Shown: positions 9,706 to 17,996, counted from the stretch's first letter. The stretch: 39,587 nucleotides of DNA from Candidatus Gastranaerophilales bacterium (GCA_944324235.1 CALUVN010000018.1:1-39587), one strand, 5' to 3'. Numbers and translations: made by a program. Notes: generated by a model not told the origin, from the sequence alone.

Positions 9706-11277
9706 TTATACAGCCTGTTTCTGTGAATTATTTTTAACGGCTTCTGCCAATTTTTCTGCAGAATAATCTGCTGTTCCCGGGAATTCATCCTGACCCGTCG
9801 TTACTTTAGTAATCCAATATTGAACTTTCGGAATCAATGTTGATAATGCAAATGCTGATATTGCAAATCCTACACCCCAGTTAAACATATTAAATGCAAA
9901 GTTTTTATAATTTATTTTATTAAGCAGATTTTCAGTTATATCAACACCGGATTCTTTAGCTACTTTTACAACATGTTTTGCATAGTGATAGACATCTTCT
10001 TTCAAGGTTTCCAGATGTTTGTTATTAACATAGGCAAAAGGATCGCAATGTGCCCCGCCGGTTTCTACATTATAAACGTTATCTATGAATTCCGGAGAAT
10101 TCAAAATACCGCCGCGGAAAATATCTTTCACCTGAGTTTTTGTCAAAATTTCTACGCCTTCAACAGCCGGTTGTAACTTGGCCATTTTTCTTGCAATTTT
10201 TTCGTATCCTGCTGCGTCTGCAGGGAAATCAGCTTTTACTGTTGCAATAAAATCATCCAGATTAATTACACCATTTGTGAATTTTCTATCCATAGAATCC
10301 GAAATTAAGTGAGATTTATGACTATCACCATATATAGCTTCTGCAAATACTTCAGGTTTCATTGTTCCGCCATTTTTTCTCACTTGTTCCATCATTACAT
10401 CATGAATTTGTTTTGCAGCGACAGGATTTAGTCTTGTTTTGCGTCCGCCCTGCTCAAGCATATTAAGCCATCTGTTCATATTAGGCATATTAAACATATA
10501 AAAATATATTGAAGACAGATCTCGCCACAGAACTTCTGTTCTTTCATGATTGTTTCTGGAGCTTACCGCACGACCGCCGGCAATACCAACATCAGTTGAA
10601 AGAAGCTGATATGTCGGATTGTTTTCAAAATTATGCGCTAAAGCGAGCATTGTTTGAACTCCGCCGCCTTCAAAAGTCAAATCCTTATCGTCCTTATTTA
10701 CTTTTGCCAGATAATTTTTCAATTTAATACGTGAATTTTCAAAAACATATTCCCGAGGATTTTCTTTCATATTATCCATATGTTTTTCATGAAGAACTGC
10801 TGTGATGTGCTGGTTGATTTTTGGAACTACAAAACCAACCAAAGCATTGGCAAGCAATATACTTGAACCGACTTTCAAACATTTGAATACACCAAGAGTT
10901 TTTTGAGTAAATCGCGGATATGTACGTAAGAAATTCAGCAACGGATTTCTTACTTTATCTTTACCGACATCAAATGCTGCTGTTGGAAGGTTCAAAATCT
11001 TTTTGCCAAAATAATCATTCATAGCATTAAAACCTTTTACACCGCCAAACCAGAAGGCTGCACCTATTGCTTCTTCCGTAAAACGTTCTCTTGCCTCTTC
11101 AAAACCGCCCCGTTTGTATGCCTGAATTGTTCTGCCGCCTGTAACAAAAGTTTCCAACAAAATCAATGGCGCCATTGTATGACTTGCCAGACCGCGGACA
11201 AATCTGCGCGGTGCTGAATATTGATTTATCGTTTGAGGGTTTGAATTAATTAAAGTCGGTTGTATTGTTGTCGGCAT
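9706..11277 (-). CDS. Large lineage-type membrane protein
   Basis: I do not recognise this 523-residue protein. Hydrophobic stretches are near residues 30-46 (SHTMAPLILLETFV), 135-155 (GSSILLANALVGFVVP) and 465-490 (FNWGVGFAISAFALSTLIP). The middle ~250 residues are soluble and charged. There is no signal peptide and no known catalytic motif. The N-terminus (MPTTIQPTLINSN) is polar like neighbouring lineage proteins but lacks the F-x-G/S motif. No clear ribosome site is seen before the ATG. It is divergent from the membrane-type gene at 11539, and the shared spacer holds a 15-bp inverted repeat. Confidence 0.7.
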   Translation of the reverse strand: MPTTIQPTLINSNPQTINQYSAPRRFVRGLASHTMAPLILLETFVTGGRTIQAYKRGGFEEARERFTEEAIGAAFWFGGVKGFNAMNDYFGKKILNLPTAAFDVGKDKVRNPLLNFLRTYPRFTQKTLGVFKCLKVGSSILLANALVGFVVPKINQHITAVLHEKHMDNMKENPREYVFENSRIKLKNYLAKVNKDDKDLTFEGGGVQTMLALAHNFENNPTYQLLSTDVGIAGGRAVSSRNNHERTEVLWRDLSSIYFYMFNMPNMNRWLNMLEQGGRKTRLNPVAAKQIHDVMMEQVRKNGGTMKPEVFAEAIYGDSHKSHLISDSMDRKFTNGVINLDDFIATVKADFPADAAGYEKIARKMAKLQPAVEGVEILTKTQVKDIFRGGILNSPEFIDNVYNVETGGAHCDPFAYVNNKHLETLKEDVYHYAKHVVKVAKESGVDITENLLNKINYKNFAFNMFNWGVGFAISAFALSTLIPKVQYWITKVTTGQDEFPGTADYSAEKLAEAVKNNSQKQAV

Positions 11278-11320
11278 ACTTTACATTTTCCACACATATC
11301 ACATGCTACTTAATGAATGT

Positions 11321-11356
11321 AAATACAAAAATTTGCCTGTACAAATTTTTGTATTT
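11321..11356. repeat. 15-bp perfect inverted repeat in a divergent spacer
   Basis: AAATACAAAAATTTG and CAAATTTTTGTATTT are separated by CCTGTA. The site lies 44 nt upstream of the minus-strand gene ending its spacer at 11277 and about 180 nt upstream of the plus-strand gene. Both neighbours diverge, so it cannot be their terminator. It may be an operator or an RNA hairpin in the leader of the minus-strand gene. Confidence 0.6.
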
Positions 11357-11538
11357 TAATATTAATTAGCTTTTTCTATTGATACACCTTGATTTCGGGC
11401 ATTGTAAATCTTACTTAACATTTGCACTGCTTTTAGTGTAGCACAGATTATAATTAAGATTTGTTAATTTTTTATTCAAATTAGCAATAGTTTTTTTTAT
11501 GTGTTTTATGTATTATGTAGAAGAAAGAAGATGACATT

Positions 11539-12384
11539 ATGGTATTTCAATCTGTTACAAATTATCCAACATTAAACAATAGTTCTGCATATAAAAATTT
11601 TACAAGTAAAAATTTAAATCAACAGCAAGAATTTTCAGCTTTAGAGCACCAAACTGAAAAAAAACACGTCAAAGCAGGTGCTTTTTTAGGTTCTGCCCTT
11701 GGTGTGGCGACAACAACGGCTATGATTGCAAAAAAACAGGGGTACTCCTTAAACCCTATGAAAATTATGTCGTCTAAACTAAAAAATTGGGCAATTTTCA
11801 ATATTAATAAAGACAAAAAGGTTAAATATGAGACAGGAGAAATCCTCTCACTCGGTGCTGCATCTGTTGCAGGCGGATTTGCAGGCGGCGCAATCACCGA
11901 TGACAAAAAGAATATTAAAGCTAAAGCACGTGAAAGTTTAAATCAGCTTGTCGGGAATATTCTAATACCAATAGGAGCTATAGGCGGCACTGGACTGGTT
12001 TATTCCGATATGAAGTTAAAATCAGGAAAAAGCATTCAAAAAATTGTTACAGATGCAATGCCTCAGCTAAAAAGCACAAATAAAGCCGCAAAGATTATAA
12101 ACGGAGTAGTAAAAGCTATTCCGACACTTACAGTAACTGCTGCAGCTCTTGTTACAGGTATTGTAACCGGCAACAAAGTTTCTAATTTTATTAATGAAAA
12201 AATTTATAAAAAAGAAATAGAAAGAGATATAAAAGCGACAGACTTTGCACCGCATCTCGATGATGTCTGCCTTGCAGCATCAATAATGGCGCCTAAATCT
12301 ACTTTCTGGTCAGCAGTTGCAAGATTTGTACCGGTTGTACTGACTGTTCCGGGATATGAAGCAGGCAGCGCAACCGAAAAATAA
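11539..12384 (+). CDS. Membrane protein with glycine-rich hydrophobic segments
   Basis: A 281-residue protein of unknown function. The N-terminus is polar and contains NFTSK at residues 20-24, a variant of the F-x-G/S motif. Four to five glycine/alanine-rich hydrophobic segments follow (AGAFLGSALGVATTTAMIA; LSLGAASVAGGFAGGAI; LIPIGAIGGTGLVY; TLTVTAAALVTGIVTG), suggesting several membrane spans or amphipathic helices. The last part (DDVCLAASIMAPKSTFWSAVARFVPVVLTVPGYEAGSA) is another hydrophobic stretch. The ribosome site is weak (GAAAGAAG, 10-12 nt before the ATG). No enzymatic motif is visible. Confidence 0.7.
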   Translation: MVFQSVTNYPTLNNSSAYKNFTSKNLNQQQEFSALEHQTEKKHVKAGAFLGSALGVATTTAMIAKKQGYSLNPMKIMSSKLKNWAIFNINKDKKVKYETGEILSLGAASVAGGFAGGAITDDKKNIKAKARESLNQLVGNILIPIGAIGGTGLVYSDMKLKSGKSIQKIVTDAMPQLKSTNKAAKIINGVVKAIPTLTVTAAALVTGIVTGNKVSNFINEKIYKKEIERDIKATDFAPHLDDVCLAASIMAPKSTFWSAVARFVPVVLTVPGYEAGSATEK

Positions 12385-12450
12385 CCTTGCGAGTATTAAA
12401 CTTAAAATGGCTTATTAGTCGTGTATTACCAGTTTTAACAAATGTTTAAG

Positions 12451-12926
12451 TTAGAAAGGTCTCGGCCAATCACAGCCATCTGGATACCATCTAAAATCTG
12501 GATTTGCAGCCCTGCAGGCTTCCGGTGTGGTACATGTTGAAGGGTCTTCTGATGAACAGGTTGGACTGGTACTGCCAGCTCCGCAATAGTATATGTCACA
12601 GAGGCTAAAGGGGTGTCACTAATACTGAACACTGCATTATCCGCCAGCATCTTTTTGTATCCGTTTGCTAATACACTCGCTGCTTTTTGGCGCTGGCTCT
12701 CTAATACTTTATCCTGTACATTGTTAATCAACGTCGGTAATGTCAGTGCTGCCACTACACCGATTATCCCTAGCGTTATCAACACCTCAGCCAACGTAAA
12801 TCCTGATTGGGTTGGATTAGTTTTTCTCTTTCGAGTATTACTTCTTGGTTCGGGTTAATCCCGCATGGAGAGCTTAAACTAGTTTGCCCCCCCCCCGAAA
12901 TTAGCTCTGCATCTACATTTTAACAT
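12451..12926 (-). pseudogene. Type IV pilin-like gene, decayed (frameshift and 5' stops)
   Basis: The core reads QSGFTLAEVLITLGIIGVVA, a textbook prepilin peptidase site (G before F) and pilin N-terminal helix. It is broken in two ways. First, the in-frame region upstream has TAA at 12855-12857 and TAG at 12879-12881 and no start codon after them. A good AGGAG/ATG start exists at 12926 in the same frame, followed by a G10 run (minus strand, 12887-12896). Second, near 12597 the coding sense moves by one frame: the alternative frame reads DIYYCGAGSTSPTCSSEDP and continues with paired cysteines to WPRPF and a stop at 12451-12453. That tail looks like a real pseudopilin globular domain. An assembly error cannot be excluded. 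Confidence 0.8.
12887..12896. repeat. G10/C10 homopolymer tract
   Basis: Ten consecutive C on the plus strand (G on the minus strand) lie about 30 nt downstream of the ATG at 12926, which has a good ribosome site. Such tracts slip easily. No tract length joins this ATG to the pilin reading frame, because the pilin frame itself contains TAA at 12855-12857. Confidence 0.85.
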
Positions 12927-13005
12927 GTTTACACTCTCCTTTGCTGTCTTAGTATACTTTTATATTATAACGCTTTTTTAGCACTGCCCCAAGGGGTGAA
13001 TAGCA

Positions 13006-13040
13006 AAAAATACCCGAGAGATAAACTCTCAGGTATTTTT
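13006..13040 (-). terminator. Terminator of rpsP
   Basis: The hairpin AAAAATACC-C-GAGAG / CTCTC-A-GGTATTTTT with a 5-nt ATAAA loop and one C-A mismatch lies just after the rpsP stop. On the minus strand it ends in a T run. Confidence 0.85.
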
Positions 13041-13060
13041 TATATAAAAAACATTTCAAC

Positions 13061-13459
13061 TTACGCTTCAGTAGCAGCTGTTTCTTCAGCAGGAGCTTCT
13101 GCGGCTGCAGCGGCAGCGGCTTTAGCTTCTTCTTCGGCTTTAGCTTTTGCTTCAGCTTCAGCAGCAGCTTTTGCCTGTGCTTTTTTAGAAAGTTTAACTG
13201 TTTCTTTCTTTTTATAGTTCAATGTACCGTCAGCGTTACAGTTTTTGATTAAGTAAGCAACAGTTTCTGTCGGTTGAGCACCTTTTTTAACCCAATCTTG
13301 AGCTGCAGCAAGGTCTAATTGCATAACTTTTGTTTTAGGGTTGTAGTGACCTAATTCTTGAATAGGTTTGCCTTCACGTTTTGTTGTTGAATTAATAACG
13401 ATGATTCTGTATGTAGGGTTCTTTTTTGCACCCAATCTTTTTAATCTGATTTTTAACAT
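13061..13459 (-). CDS. rpsP: 30S ribosomal protein S16
   Basis: A component of the small ribosomal subunit. The first ~80 residues are typical S16 (MLKIRLKRLGAKKNPTYRIIVINSTTKREGKPIQELGHYNPK). The protein is 132 residues because of a ~50-residue Ala/Glu/Lys-rich C-terminal extension, which is low-complexity and highly charged. Such tails occur in S16 of some phyla and their role is unclear. AAGGA lies 9-10 nt before the ATG. It is a single gene with its own terminator; the usual rimM/trmD neighbours are absent here. Confidence 0.97.
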   Translation of the reverse strand: MLKIRLKRLGAKKNPTYRIIVINSTTKREGKPIQELGHYNPKTKVMQLDLAAAQDWVKKGAQPTETVAYLIKNCNADGTLNYKKKETVKLSKKAQAKAAAEAEAKAKAEEEAKAAAAAAAEAPAEETAATEA

Positions 13460-13499
13460 TTTAATTTGTCCTTCTCTTTATTTTTAAGTTAACTATACT

Positions 13500-13520
13500 G
13501 TCATTACACAGTGTAATGAC
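13500..13520. promoter_or_regulatory. 21-bp perfect palindrome upstream of rpsP
   Basis: GTCATTACAC-A-GTGTAATGAC lies 41 nt before the rpsP ATG. A -10-like TATAGT (minus strand) begins just downstream, so the palindrome would overlap the -35 region. It may be an operator. It has no T run, so a terminator is less likely. Confidence 0.45.
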
Positions 13521-13655
13521 CATGAATGCTTATCGCACCGGCATCGCCACCGCCGCTTGCGGCTCTGCCTTGAACCGGGCTAAAGAGGAATTACCCTGTT
13601 CCACTTTTAATAAAACACAAAAAAATTCTCTTAGCAAGTGTGTTTTAAGAAATAT

Positions 13656-13687
13656 AAAAACGCTGAAACCCTTATAAGATTTCAGCG
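13656..13687 (-). terminator. Terminator downstream of the 13712 gene
   Basis: Arms CGCTGAAA and TTTCAGCG are separated by 11 nt and followed on the minus strand by TTTTTAT. It lies 25 nt after the stop of the minus-strand gene. Confidence 0.8.
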
Positions 13688-13711
13688 AAGAATAAGTTAG
13701 GATTACAAACT

Positions 13712-14071
13712 TTATTTTGTTGAAAAAGCGGTCAGCTTTTCGCCAAGCTTGCCTGCCCAGCCTTTGCACATATCGGTTAACCCGCCTACACCCTTTGAAA
13801 GATTAGGATGTTTTGCCAAAAATCCTTTGAATTCTTTTGATATTACCGTTCCTGCCTGCTTATACAATCCCGGCTTAAAAATTAAGGCCAAAAGCATTGC
13901 TGCTGTAGTTATACCTCCTGTTACGGCAAGTGTATTTTTTATCGTACTGCATCCTGAATTTTCAGGCTTGTTAGGGATTAATCCAGGCCTCCAGCCGCAA
14001 TCGTACGGATTTCGTCCTGGAATGTAATGATATCTTTGAGGATAGCCCAACATAACTCCATATTCTGACAT
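13712..14071 (-). CDS. Small single-span protein
   Basis: A 119-residue protein of unknown function. The first ~45 residues are Tyr/Pro/Arg rich (GYPQRYHYIPGRNPYDCGWRPG). A hydrophobic segment, TLAVTGGITTAAMLLALIF, at about 47-65 is a probable membrane span. A basic and glycine-rich helical tail follows. Its clear AAGGAG before the ATG at 14071 and its own terminator support it as a real gene. It is divergent from the FliI-type ATPase gene. Confidence 0.7.
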   Translation of the reverse strand: MSEYGVMLGYPQRYHYIPGRNPYDCGWRPGLIPNKPENSGCSTIKNTLAVTGGITTAAMLLALIFKPGLYKQAGTVISKEFKGFLAKHPNLSKGVGGLTDMCKGWAGKLGEKLTAFSTK

Positions 14072-14086
14072 AACATAACTCCTTTT

Positions 14087-14144
14087 ACACTATTAACAAA
14101 TAACCTACTTACTTTTATAAAGTTTTTGATTTTTTTAATAGTGT
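14087..14144. repeat. Widely spaced 10-bp inverted repeat
   Basis: ACACTATTAA (14087-14096) and TTAATAGTGT (14135-14144) are perfect complements 38 nt apart in the spacer between divergent genes. They may be two binding half-sites. They also might be chance in an AT-rich spacer. Confidence 0.4.
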
Positions 14145-14178
14145 TAACTTTTCTCTAAATTGTTACATTAGTTAATAT

Positions 14179-14207
14179 TTGTTCTTTCGAAAAAATATCA
14201 TTATAAT
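14179..14207 (+). promoter_or_regulatory. Sigma-70 promoter predicting a leaderless transcript
   Basis: -35 TTGTTC (14179-14184), a 17-bp spacer and -10 TATAAT (14202-14207). Only 7 nt separate the -10 box from the ATG at 14215, so transcription should begin at or next to the start codon. AAGG lies only one base before the ATG, too close to act as a ribosome site. Confidence 0.65.
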
Positions 14208-14214
14208 TAAAGGT

Positions 14215-15561
14215 ATGCAGGATTTAGACACATCACGATTAGATCACCTCAAAGAGCAGGTTCGAAGTAAACTTGATTCAACGCAATTATACGGGTTCAA
14301 GGGAACTGTATCAAAACTGCTCGGGCTTACTGTTGAGGTTAAGCTGCCGGGGTTGAAAATTGGCGATTTATGTTTTATTGAAACATACGATGGCCGAAAA
14401 AAGCCTGCTGAAGTCGTTGCATTCAAAGGGGAAGCGGCACAGCTTCTTTTGCTGTATGACGGTGAAGGGATTGGACAGGGAAGTCTTGTAACAACAACAG
14501 GACGTCCGATTATTATACCTGTAGGGGATTTTCTTCTTGGAAGGCTTATAAATCCGATGGGAGATCCGATTGACGGAATGCCGATGGATACAACCGGCGC
14601 ACTGTGGCGACCAATAGAAGGCCCGCCTCCGGGACCTTTTGAACGGCCGATTATCACGGAAATCTTCTCAACCGGAGTAAGGGCTATTGATTCTTGTATG
14701 ACAATGGGCTGCGGACAACGTCTGGGCTTATTTGCCGGCTCCGGCGTAGGTAAAAGTACACTGCTGGGTATGATTGCAAGAAATTCAGATGCAGACGTAA
14801 ACGTTGTTGCACTAATCGGAGAACGCGGCAGAGAAGTTAAAGAATTTGTTGAAGACGCGCTTGGAGAAGACGGTATGAAAAAATCCGTACTTGTATGTTC
14901 AACAGGAGACCAGCCGCCGCTAATCAGACAGAAAGCACTGTTAACCGCAACTGCGGTTTGTGAATATTTCAGAGATCAGGGTAAAAAAGTATTCTTAATG
15001 ACAGATACCGTAACACGTTGTGCAATGGCAGGCCGTGAGGTTGGTTTGTCAATCGGAGAACCGCCGACAATGAAAGGTTATCCGCCGTCAATTTTCTCAT
15101 GGCTGCAAAAAGTTCTTGAACGTGCGGGAAACAGCCCGAGAGGTTCAATCACGGCATTATATACAGTACTTATGGAAGGAGATGATATTTCCGACCCTAT
15201 CGTCGATATTGTACGTGGTATTGTTGACGGACACATTTTCCTTTCCCGTAAAGTTGCGGAAATGAACCATTATCCGGCTATTGACGTTTTAGGAAGTATT
15301 TCAAGGCTTATGTCTGCAATTGCAACACCTGAACACAAAGAAGCGGCAGGTAAAATGAGAAAAATTCTAGCAATGTACCGTGAAAACAAAGACTTAATCG
15401 ACGTAGGGATGTATCAACCGGGTTCAAACCCGAAACTTGATATTGCAATTGAAATGATGCCGCAGGTTAACGCATTTCTGCAGCAAAGAACCACTGACAT
15501 CGTTAGTATGGACACAACTATCGGAACTCTTGTCGATATGATGAAAAACGTAGATATTTAA
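14215..15561 (+). CDS. fliI: FliI/YscN-type ATPase (orphan)
   Basis: A homologue of the ATPase that energises flagellar or type III export, related to the F1 beta subunit. The protein is about 448 residues. It has the Walker A region GLFAGSGVGKSTLLGM near residue 170, the ALIGERGREVKEF motif, the Walker B region VFLMTDTVTRCAMAGREVG and the MKGYPPSIFSWLQKVLERAG segment. No other flagellar or secretion gene is in the window, so its partner apparatus is not visible. I chose the ATG at 14215 because it follows the promoter closely and matches the family N-terminus. A TTG reading from 14179 would use the -35 box as its start codon. The assignment to flagellar fliI rather than another FliI-like ATPase is less certain. 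Confidence 0.85.
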   Translation: MQDLDTSRLDHLKEQVRSKLDSTQLYGFKGTVSKLLGLTVEVKLPGLKIGDLCFIETYDGRKKPAEVVAFKGEAAQLLLLYDGEGIGQGSLVTTTGRPIIIPVGDFLLGRLINPMGDPIDGMPMDTTGALWRPIEGPPPGPFERPIITEIFSTGVRAIDSCMTMGCGQRLGLFAGSGVGKSTLLGMIARNSDADVNVVALIGERGREVKEFVEDALGEDGMKKSVLVCSTGDQPPLIRQKALLTATAVCEYFRDQGKKVFLMTDTVTRCAMAGREVGLSIGEPPTMKGYPPSIFSWLQKVLERAGNSPRGSITALYTVLMEGDDISDPIVDIVRGIVDGHIFLSRKVAEMNHYPAIDVLGSISRLMSAIATPEHKEAAGKMRKILAMYRENKDLIDVGMYQPGSNPKLDIAIEMMPQVNAFLQQRTTDIVSMDTTIGTLVDMMKNVDI

Positions 15562-15593
15562 TTTTTCCCATTATGGATTTTATCCTATTTATA

Positions 15594-15650
15594 GCTCTAT
15601 ATTCTAGTAATATCAAGTATTTCTGGTGATTTTTGTATCAATGTGACACA
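15594..15650. repeat. Imperfect repeat R1 (possible element boundary)
   Basis: This stretch shares GCTCTATATT, ATATCAAGT and TGACACA, in the same order and nearly the same spacing (offsets 0, 16 and 50 versus 49), with 30463-30518. It lies just after the FliI-type gene and just before the recombinase remnant. The wider spacer 15562-15924 also holds an AT-rich inverted repeat at 15670-15688 (TTTACAAAA / TTTTGTAAA) and the promoter at 15783, but no gene. Confidence 0.55.
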
Positions 15651-15782
15651 TTATTTGTAAAGCAAAATTTTTACAAAAATTTTGTAAATTTTATTATTTT
15701 TATTTGTCAAATCAACCTTAAAACTTGTGGCAGTATGGATTTTCAGGTCAATTGCACTTAAGGAGTAGGTGAAAATACAGAC

Positions 15783-15811
15783 TTGTGGCCTATTAAAATC
15801 ATCGTTATAAT
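15783..15811 (+). promoter_or_regulatory. Promoter for the HYRSK-motif gene
   Basis: -35 TTGTGG (15783-15788), a 17-bp spacer and -10 TATAAT (15806-15811). An AGGAG ribosome site follows at 15836-15840, but no start codon is at the expected distance from it. Confidence 0.65.
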
Positions 15812-15924
15812 GTGAATATTTAAAATTTACACTATAGGAGAAAAGAAAAAAGGAAAAACTCAAAAATTTTTTTAACATAATTTCAAACAACAACAGAATT
15901 TATACTACGGAAGACATCGGAGAA

Positions 15925-16338
15925 ATGTCTGGTAACGAATTTGCACAAAATGAAAAAGCTATCGATTATCAAATGGAAAACTTAGGTGTTCCACGTAGAA
16001 ATGATTTAGTTAATAATTCAGATGTTATATTTGTACATTCTTATACCCGTTCTGACGGCAGAAAAGTTAAATCTCACTATCGTTCTAAAAATGGAATGAC
16101 AGGTGCGGCTTCAAATATAGAGCAACCAACTATGTTAGAAGGTGGTATAACTTATAATGATTATCCAATAAATGAAAACGCAACAATTGGGGATTATTTT
16201 CAACATCAGATCAATAGTACAAATGGCTTCTTAAATGAAAAAATTCTTAATTTTTTGATTAATATGGGAGGCTATCCAATGAATCAAAATGATGCAGTTG
16301 AGTTATGGGATATGGCTTCTGATTCAACGGGAATATAG
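15925..16338 (+). CDS. HSYTRSDGRKVKSHYRSK-motif protein, start uncertain
   Basis: At least 137 residues of unknown function. It contains the Tyr/Arg-rich motif HSYTRSDGRKVKSHYRSK near residues 38-55, which I associate with proteins of mobile elements. The rest is polar. The ATG at 15925 has GGAG only 2 nt before it, which is too close. The same frame is open and looks coding upstream to 15850 (KEKLKNFFNIIS then RIYTTEDIGE). The AGGAG at 15836 lies 9 nt before codon 15850, which is AAG rather than ATG, so the original start may be mutated. The stop lies 2 nt before the recombinase fragment. Confidence 0.6.
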   Translation: MSGNEFAQNEKAIDYQMENLGVPRRNDLVNNSDVIFVHSYTRSDGRKVKSHYRSKNGMTGAASNIEQPTMLEGGITYNDYPINENATIGDYFQHQINSTNGFLNEKILNFLINMGGYPMNQNDAVELWDMASDSTGI

Positions 16339-17153
16339 AATTGTTTAATGCTGTTCAAAATCTGCTACTTTTAAATGCAACAGCGCGCAAACATACTACA
16401 AATGCAAAAGTTGGAACTCTTTTATCAGGATTGCTTTATGACGATAAGGGAAAGCTTATGTCTCCGACTTATAGCAAAAGCGGTAATAAGTTATACAGAT
16501 ATTATATTAGTCAAGCATTAAAAGACCCCAGCAGATGCGAGCGAGGTGATATTACTAAAATTTCAGCAGGTGAAATTGAAATGTATGTAAAAGACGATTT
16601 GACAAAACTTTTGCAAGATACATTATTTATCCAGAAATATTTAGAAAATTATTCAATCGAACAACAAACCAGTATTTTAAATACAATGCACGAATTTAGC
16701 CCTGATAAAGTATTTATCAGAACTGTTATAAAAAGGGTTGATTTGAACTTAAATTTAATCAAAATCAGCTACAACATAAATTATATAATCCAATATTTTG
16801 CGACGCTGGCATTTAATGCAAAATTTACATACACCCAAGAAAATGAGGAGATTTACACAAGAGAACAAAATGTCAGAATATCATTAACCACACAAAGGCA
16901 GAATAAAATTATTATACCGGGGAAAGCTAATTATGATATGAAACTTATTCAGGCAATAGTAAAAAGTTTTTGGTATAACAAACTTGGCGCGGAAAGACGA
17001 CTACCGCCAGAAGCTAGAAATGGAAACAATAAGCGCTTACGTAAACTAAGATTTCTGCCACCGGAAATTATAGAAAGCATAATGAACGGAACCCAAGATC
17101 CGGAATTGAATGTAAAAAAGCTTATTGCAATGGCAGATAAATGTTGTAAGTAA
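16323..17153 (+). pseudogene. Large serine recombinase, C-terminal fragment
   Basis: The reading starts at FNGNIELFNAVQNLLLLNATARK and continues KVGTLLSGLLYDDKGKLMSP, TYSKSGNKLYRYYISQALK. These are the hallmarks of the 'recombinase' domain of large serine recombinases, and LRFLPPEIIESIMNG near the end matches their C-terminal helix. The N-terminal resolvase domain with the catalytic serine is missing: the frame is closed by TGA at 16320-16322 and the preceding ORF is unrelated. There is no good start codon except TTG at 16341, and no ribosome site. It is therefore a decayed integration gene. The distal helix-turn-helix region also looks shortened. Confidence 0.8.
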
Positions 17154-17163
17154 AATTTAAAAA

Positions 17164-17961
17164 CTAAGATTGTAAAATGTATGAAAAGTTTTTATCTTTG
17201 CTATATAAAAAAATGGTATTAAAACTTGATTTAAATTTATAATTAGATATTTTTCTTGTAAAAGAACAATAGTTTCCAATTCTGCTTGAAGGCACTGCAA
17301 TTAATAAATAGCACTCATCACATTGTGTTTTATATTGTTCAACTTTTTCATTCTTTTTATTTATATATGCTTGTAATTCATCAAAAGGATCAAATTTTAC
17401 CATCCCTGTATTATTAACATGACAATCATATTTTTCAGATGAAAATGAGTGGGAAGTAGCAACCGTTATTTGATAATATTCATTCTTGATTTGAATCCAT
17501 TGCTTAATAAAATATTTTTCTTTGATATTGTTAATATTATTAGAAATAAATTTTTTGATTTTTTCTCTGAATATTTTTTGAGGTGGTAATTTTGAAAAAC
17601 CTGGATTGTAAGATGCTTCAAAAATATCTTTCAAATGAAGACTATTTTTTCTTGGATCATATTTATCTATTATTATAGAAATAGAAAGATTATTTTCTTT
17701 TTTTATTTCTTGGCATATTTTATTTCCAATTCTAGTTAATATCCTAGAAAAGTCTAAGTGGTCGTGTTGAACATAAAAATTCGTAACTTCTATACCTAAA
17801 GTTCTGTTATCTTGAGTTTTTAGTAAAAAATCAGGTGATTCATGTTCTATTTTTTTTACAATTTTTTTTGTTAAACACCAGTTATTACCAGTGGTGGTAT
17901 TTAAAAAGTTATTTAATATTTGAATTTCTTCTTCTTTTTTTATTTTATTTTTATCTGCCAT
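17164..17961 (-). CDS. Candidate PD-(D/E)xK-like nuclease of the island
   Basis: A 265-residue protein not assigned to a named family. Near residues 44-61 it reads SPDFLLKTQDNRTLGIEVTNFY, which resembles the D...ExK core of restriction-type nucleases in spacing, but with T in place of the usual lysine. The middle is Lys/Asn/Ile rich, and the C-terminal part holds CDECYLLIAVPS. No membrane segment is seen. It is convergent with the recombinase fragment (10 nt apart). It has no ribosome site; a promoter with its -10 box 6 nt before the ATG predicts a leaderless message. The nuclease assignment is tentative. Confidence 0.6.
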   Translation of the reverse strand: MADKNKIKKEEEIQILNNFLNTTTGNNWCLTKKIVKKIEHESPDFLLKTQDNRTLGIEVTNFYVQHDHLDFSRILTRIGNKICQEIKKENNLSISIIIDKYDPRKNSLHLKDIFEASYNPGFSKLPPQKIFREKIKKFISNNINNIKEKYFIKQWIQIKNEYYQITVATSHSFSSEKYDCHVNNTGMVKFDPFDELQAYINKKNEKVEQYKTQCDECYLLIAVPSSRIGNYCSFTRKISNYKFKSSFNTIFLYSKDKNFSYILQS

Positions 17962-17967
17962 TTTAAA

Positions 17968-17996
17968 ACTATATTTAAATTAATCTTGTAAGTCAA
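17968..17996 (-). promoter_or_regulatory. Promoter predicting a leaderless transcript
   Basis: On the minus strand, -35 TTGACT (17991-17996), a 17-bp spacer and -10 TATAGT (17968-17973). Six bases then precede the ATG at 17961. No Shine-Dalgarno sequence is present. Confidence 0.65.

Noticed and set aside
13530-13769. A 79-residue minus-strand reading frame
   Set aside because: It overlaps the terminator and the 3' end of the 13712 gene, has no ribosome site and no protein-like features.
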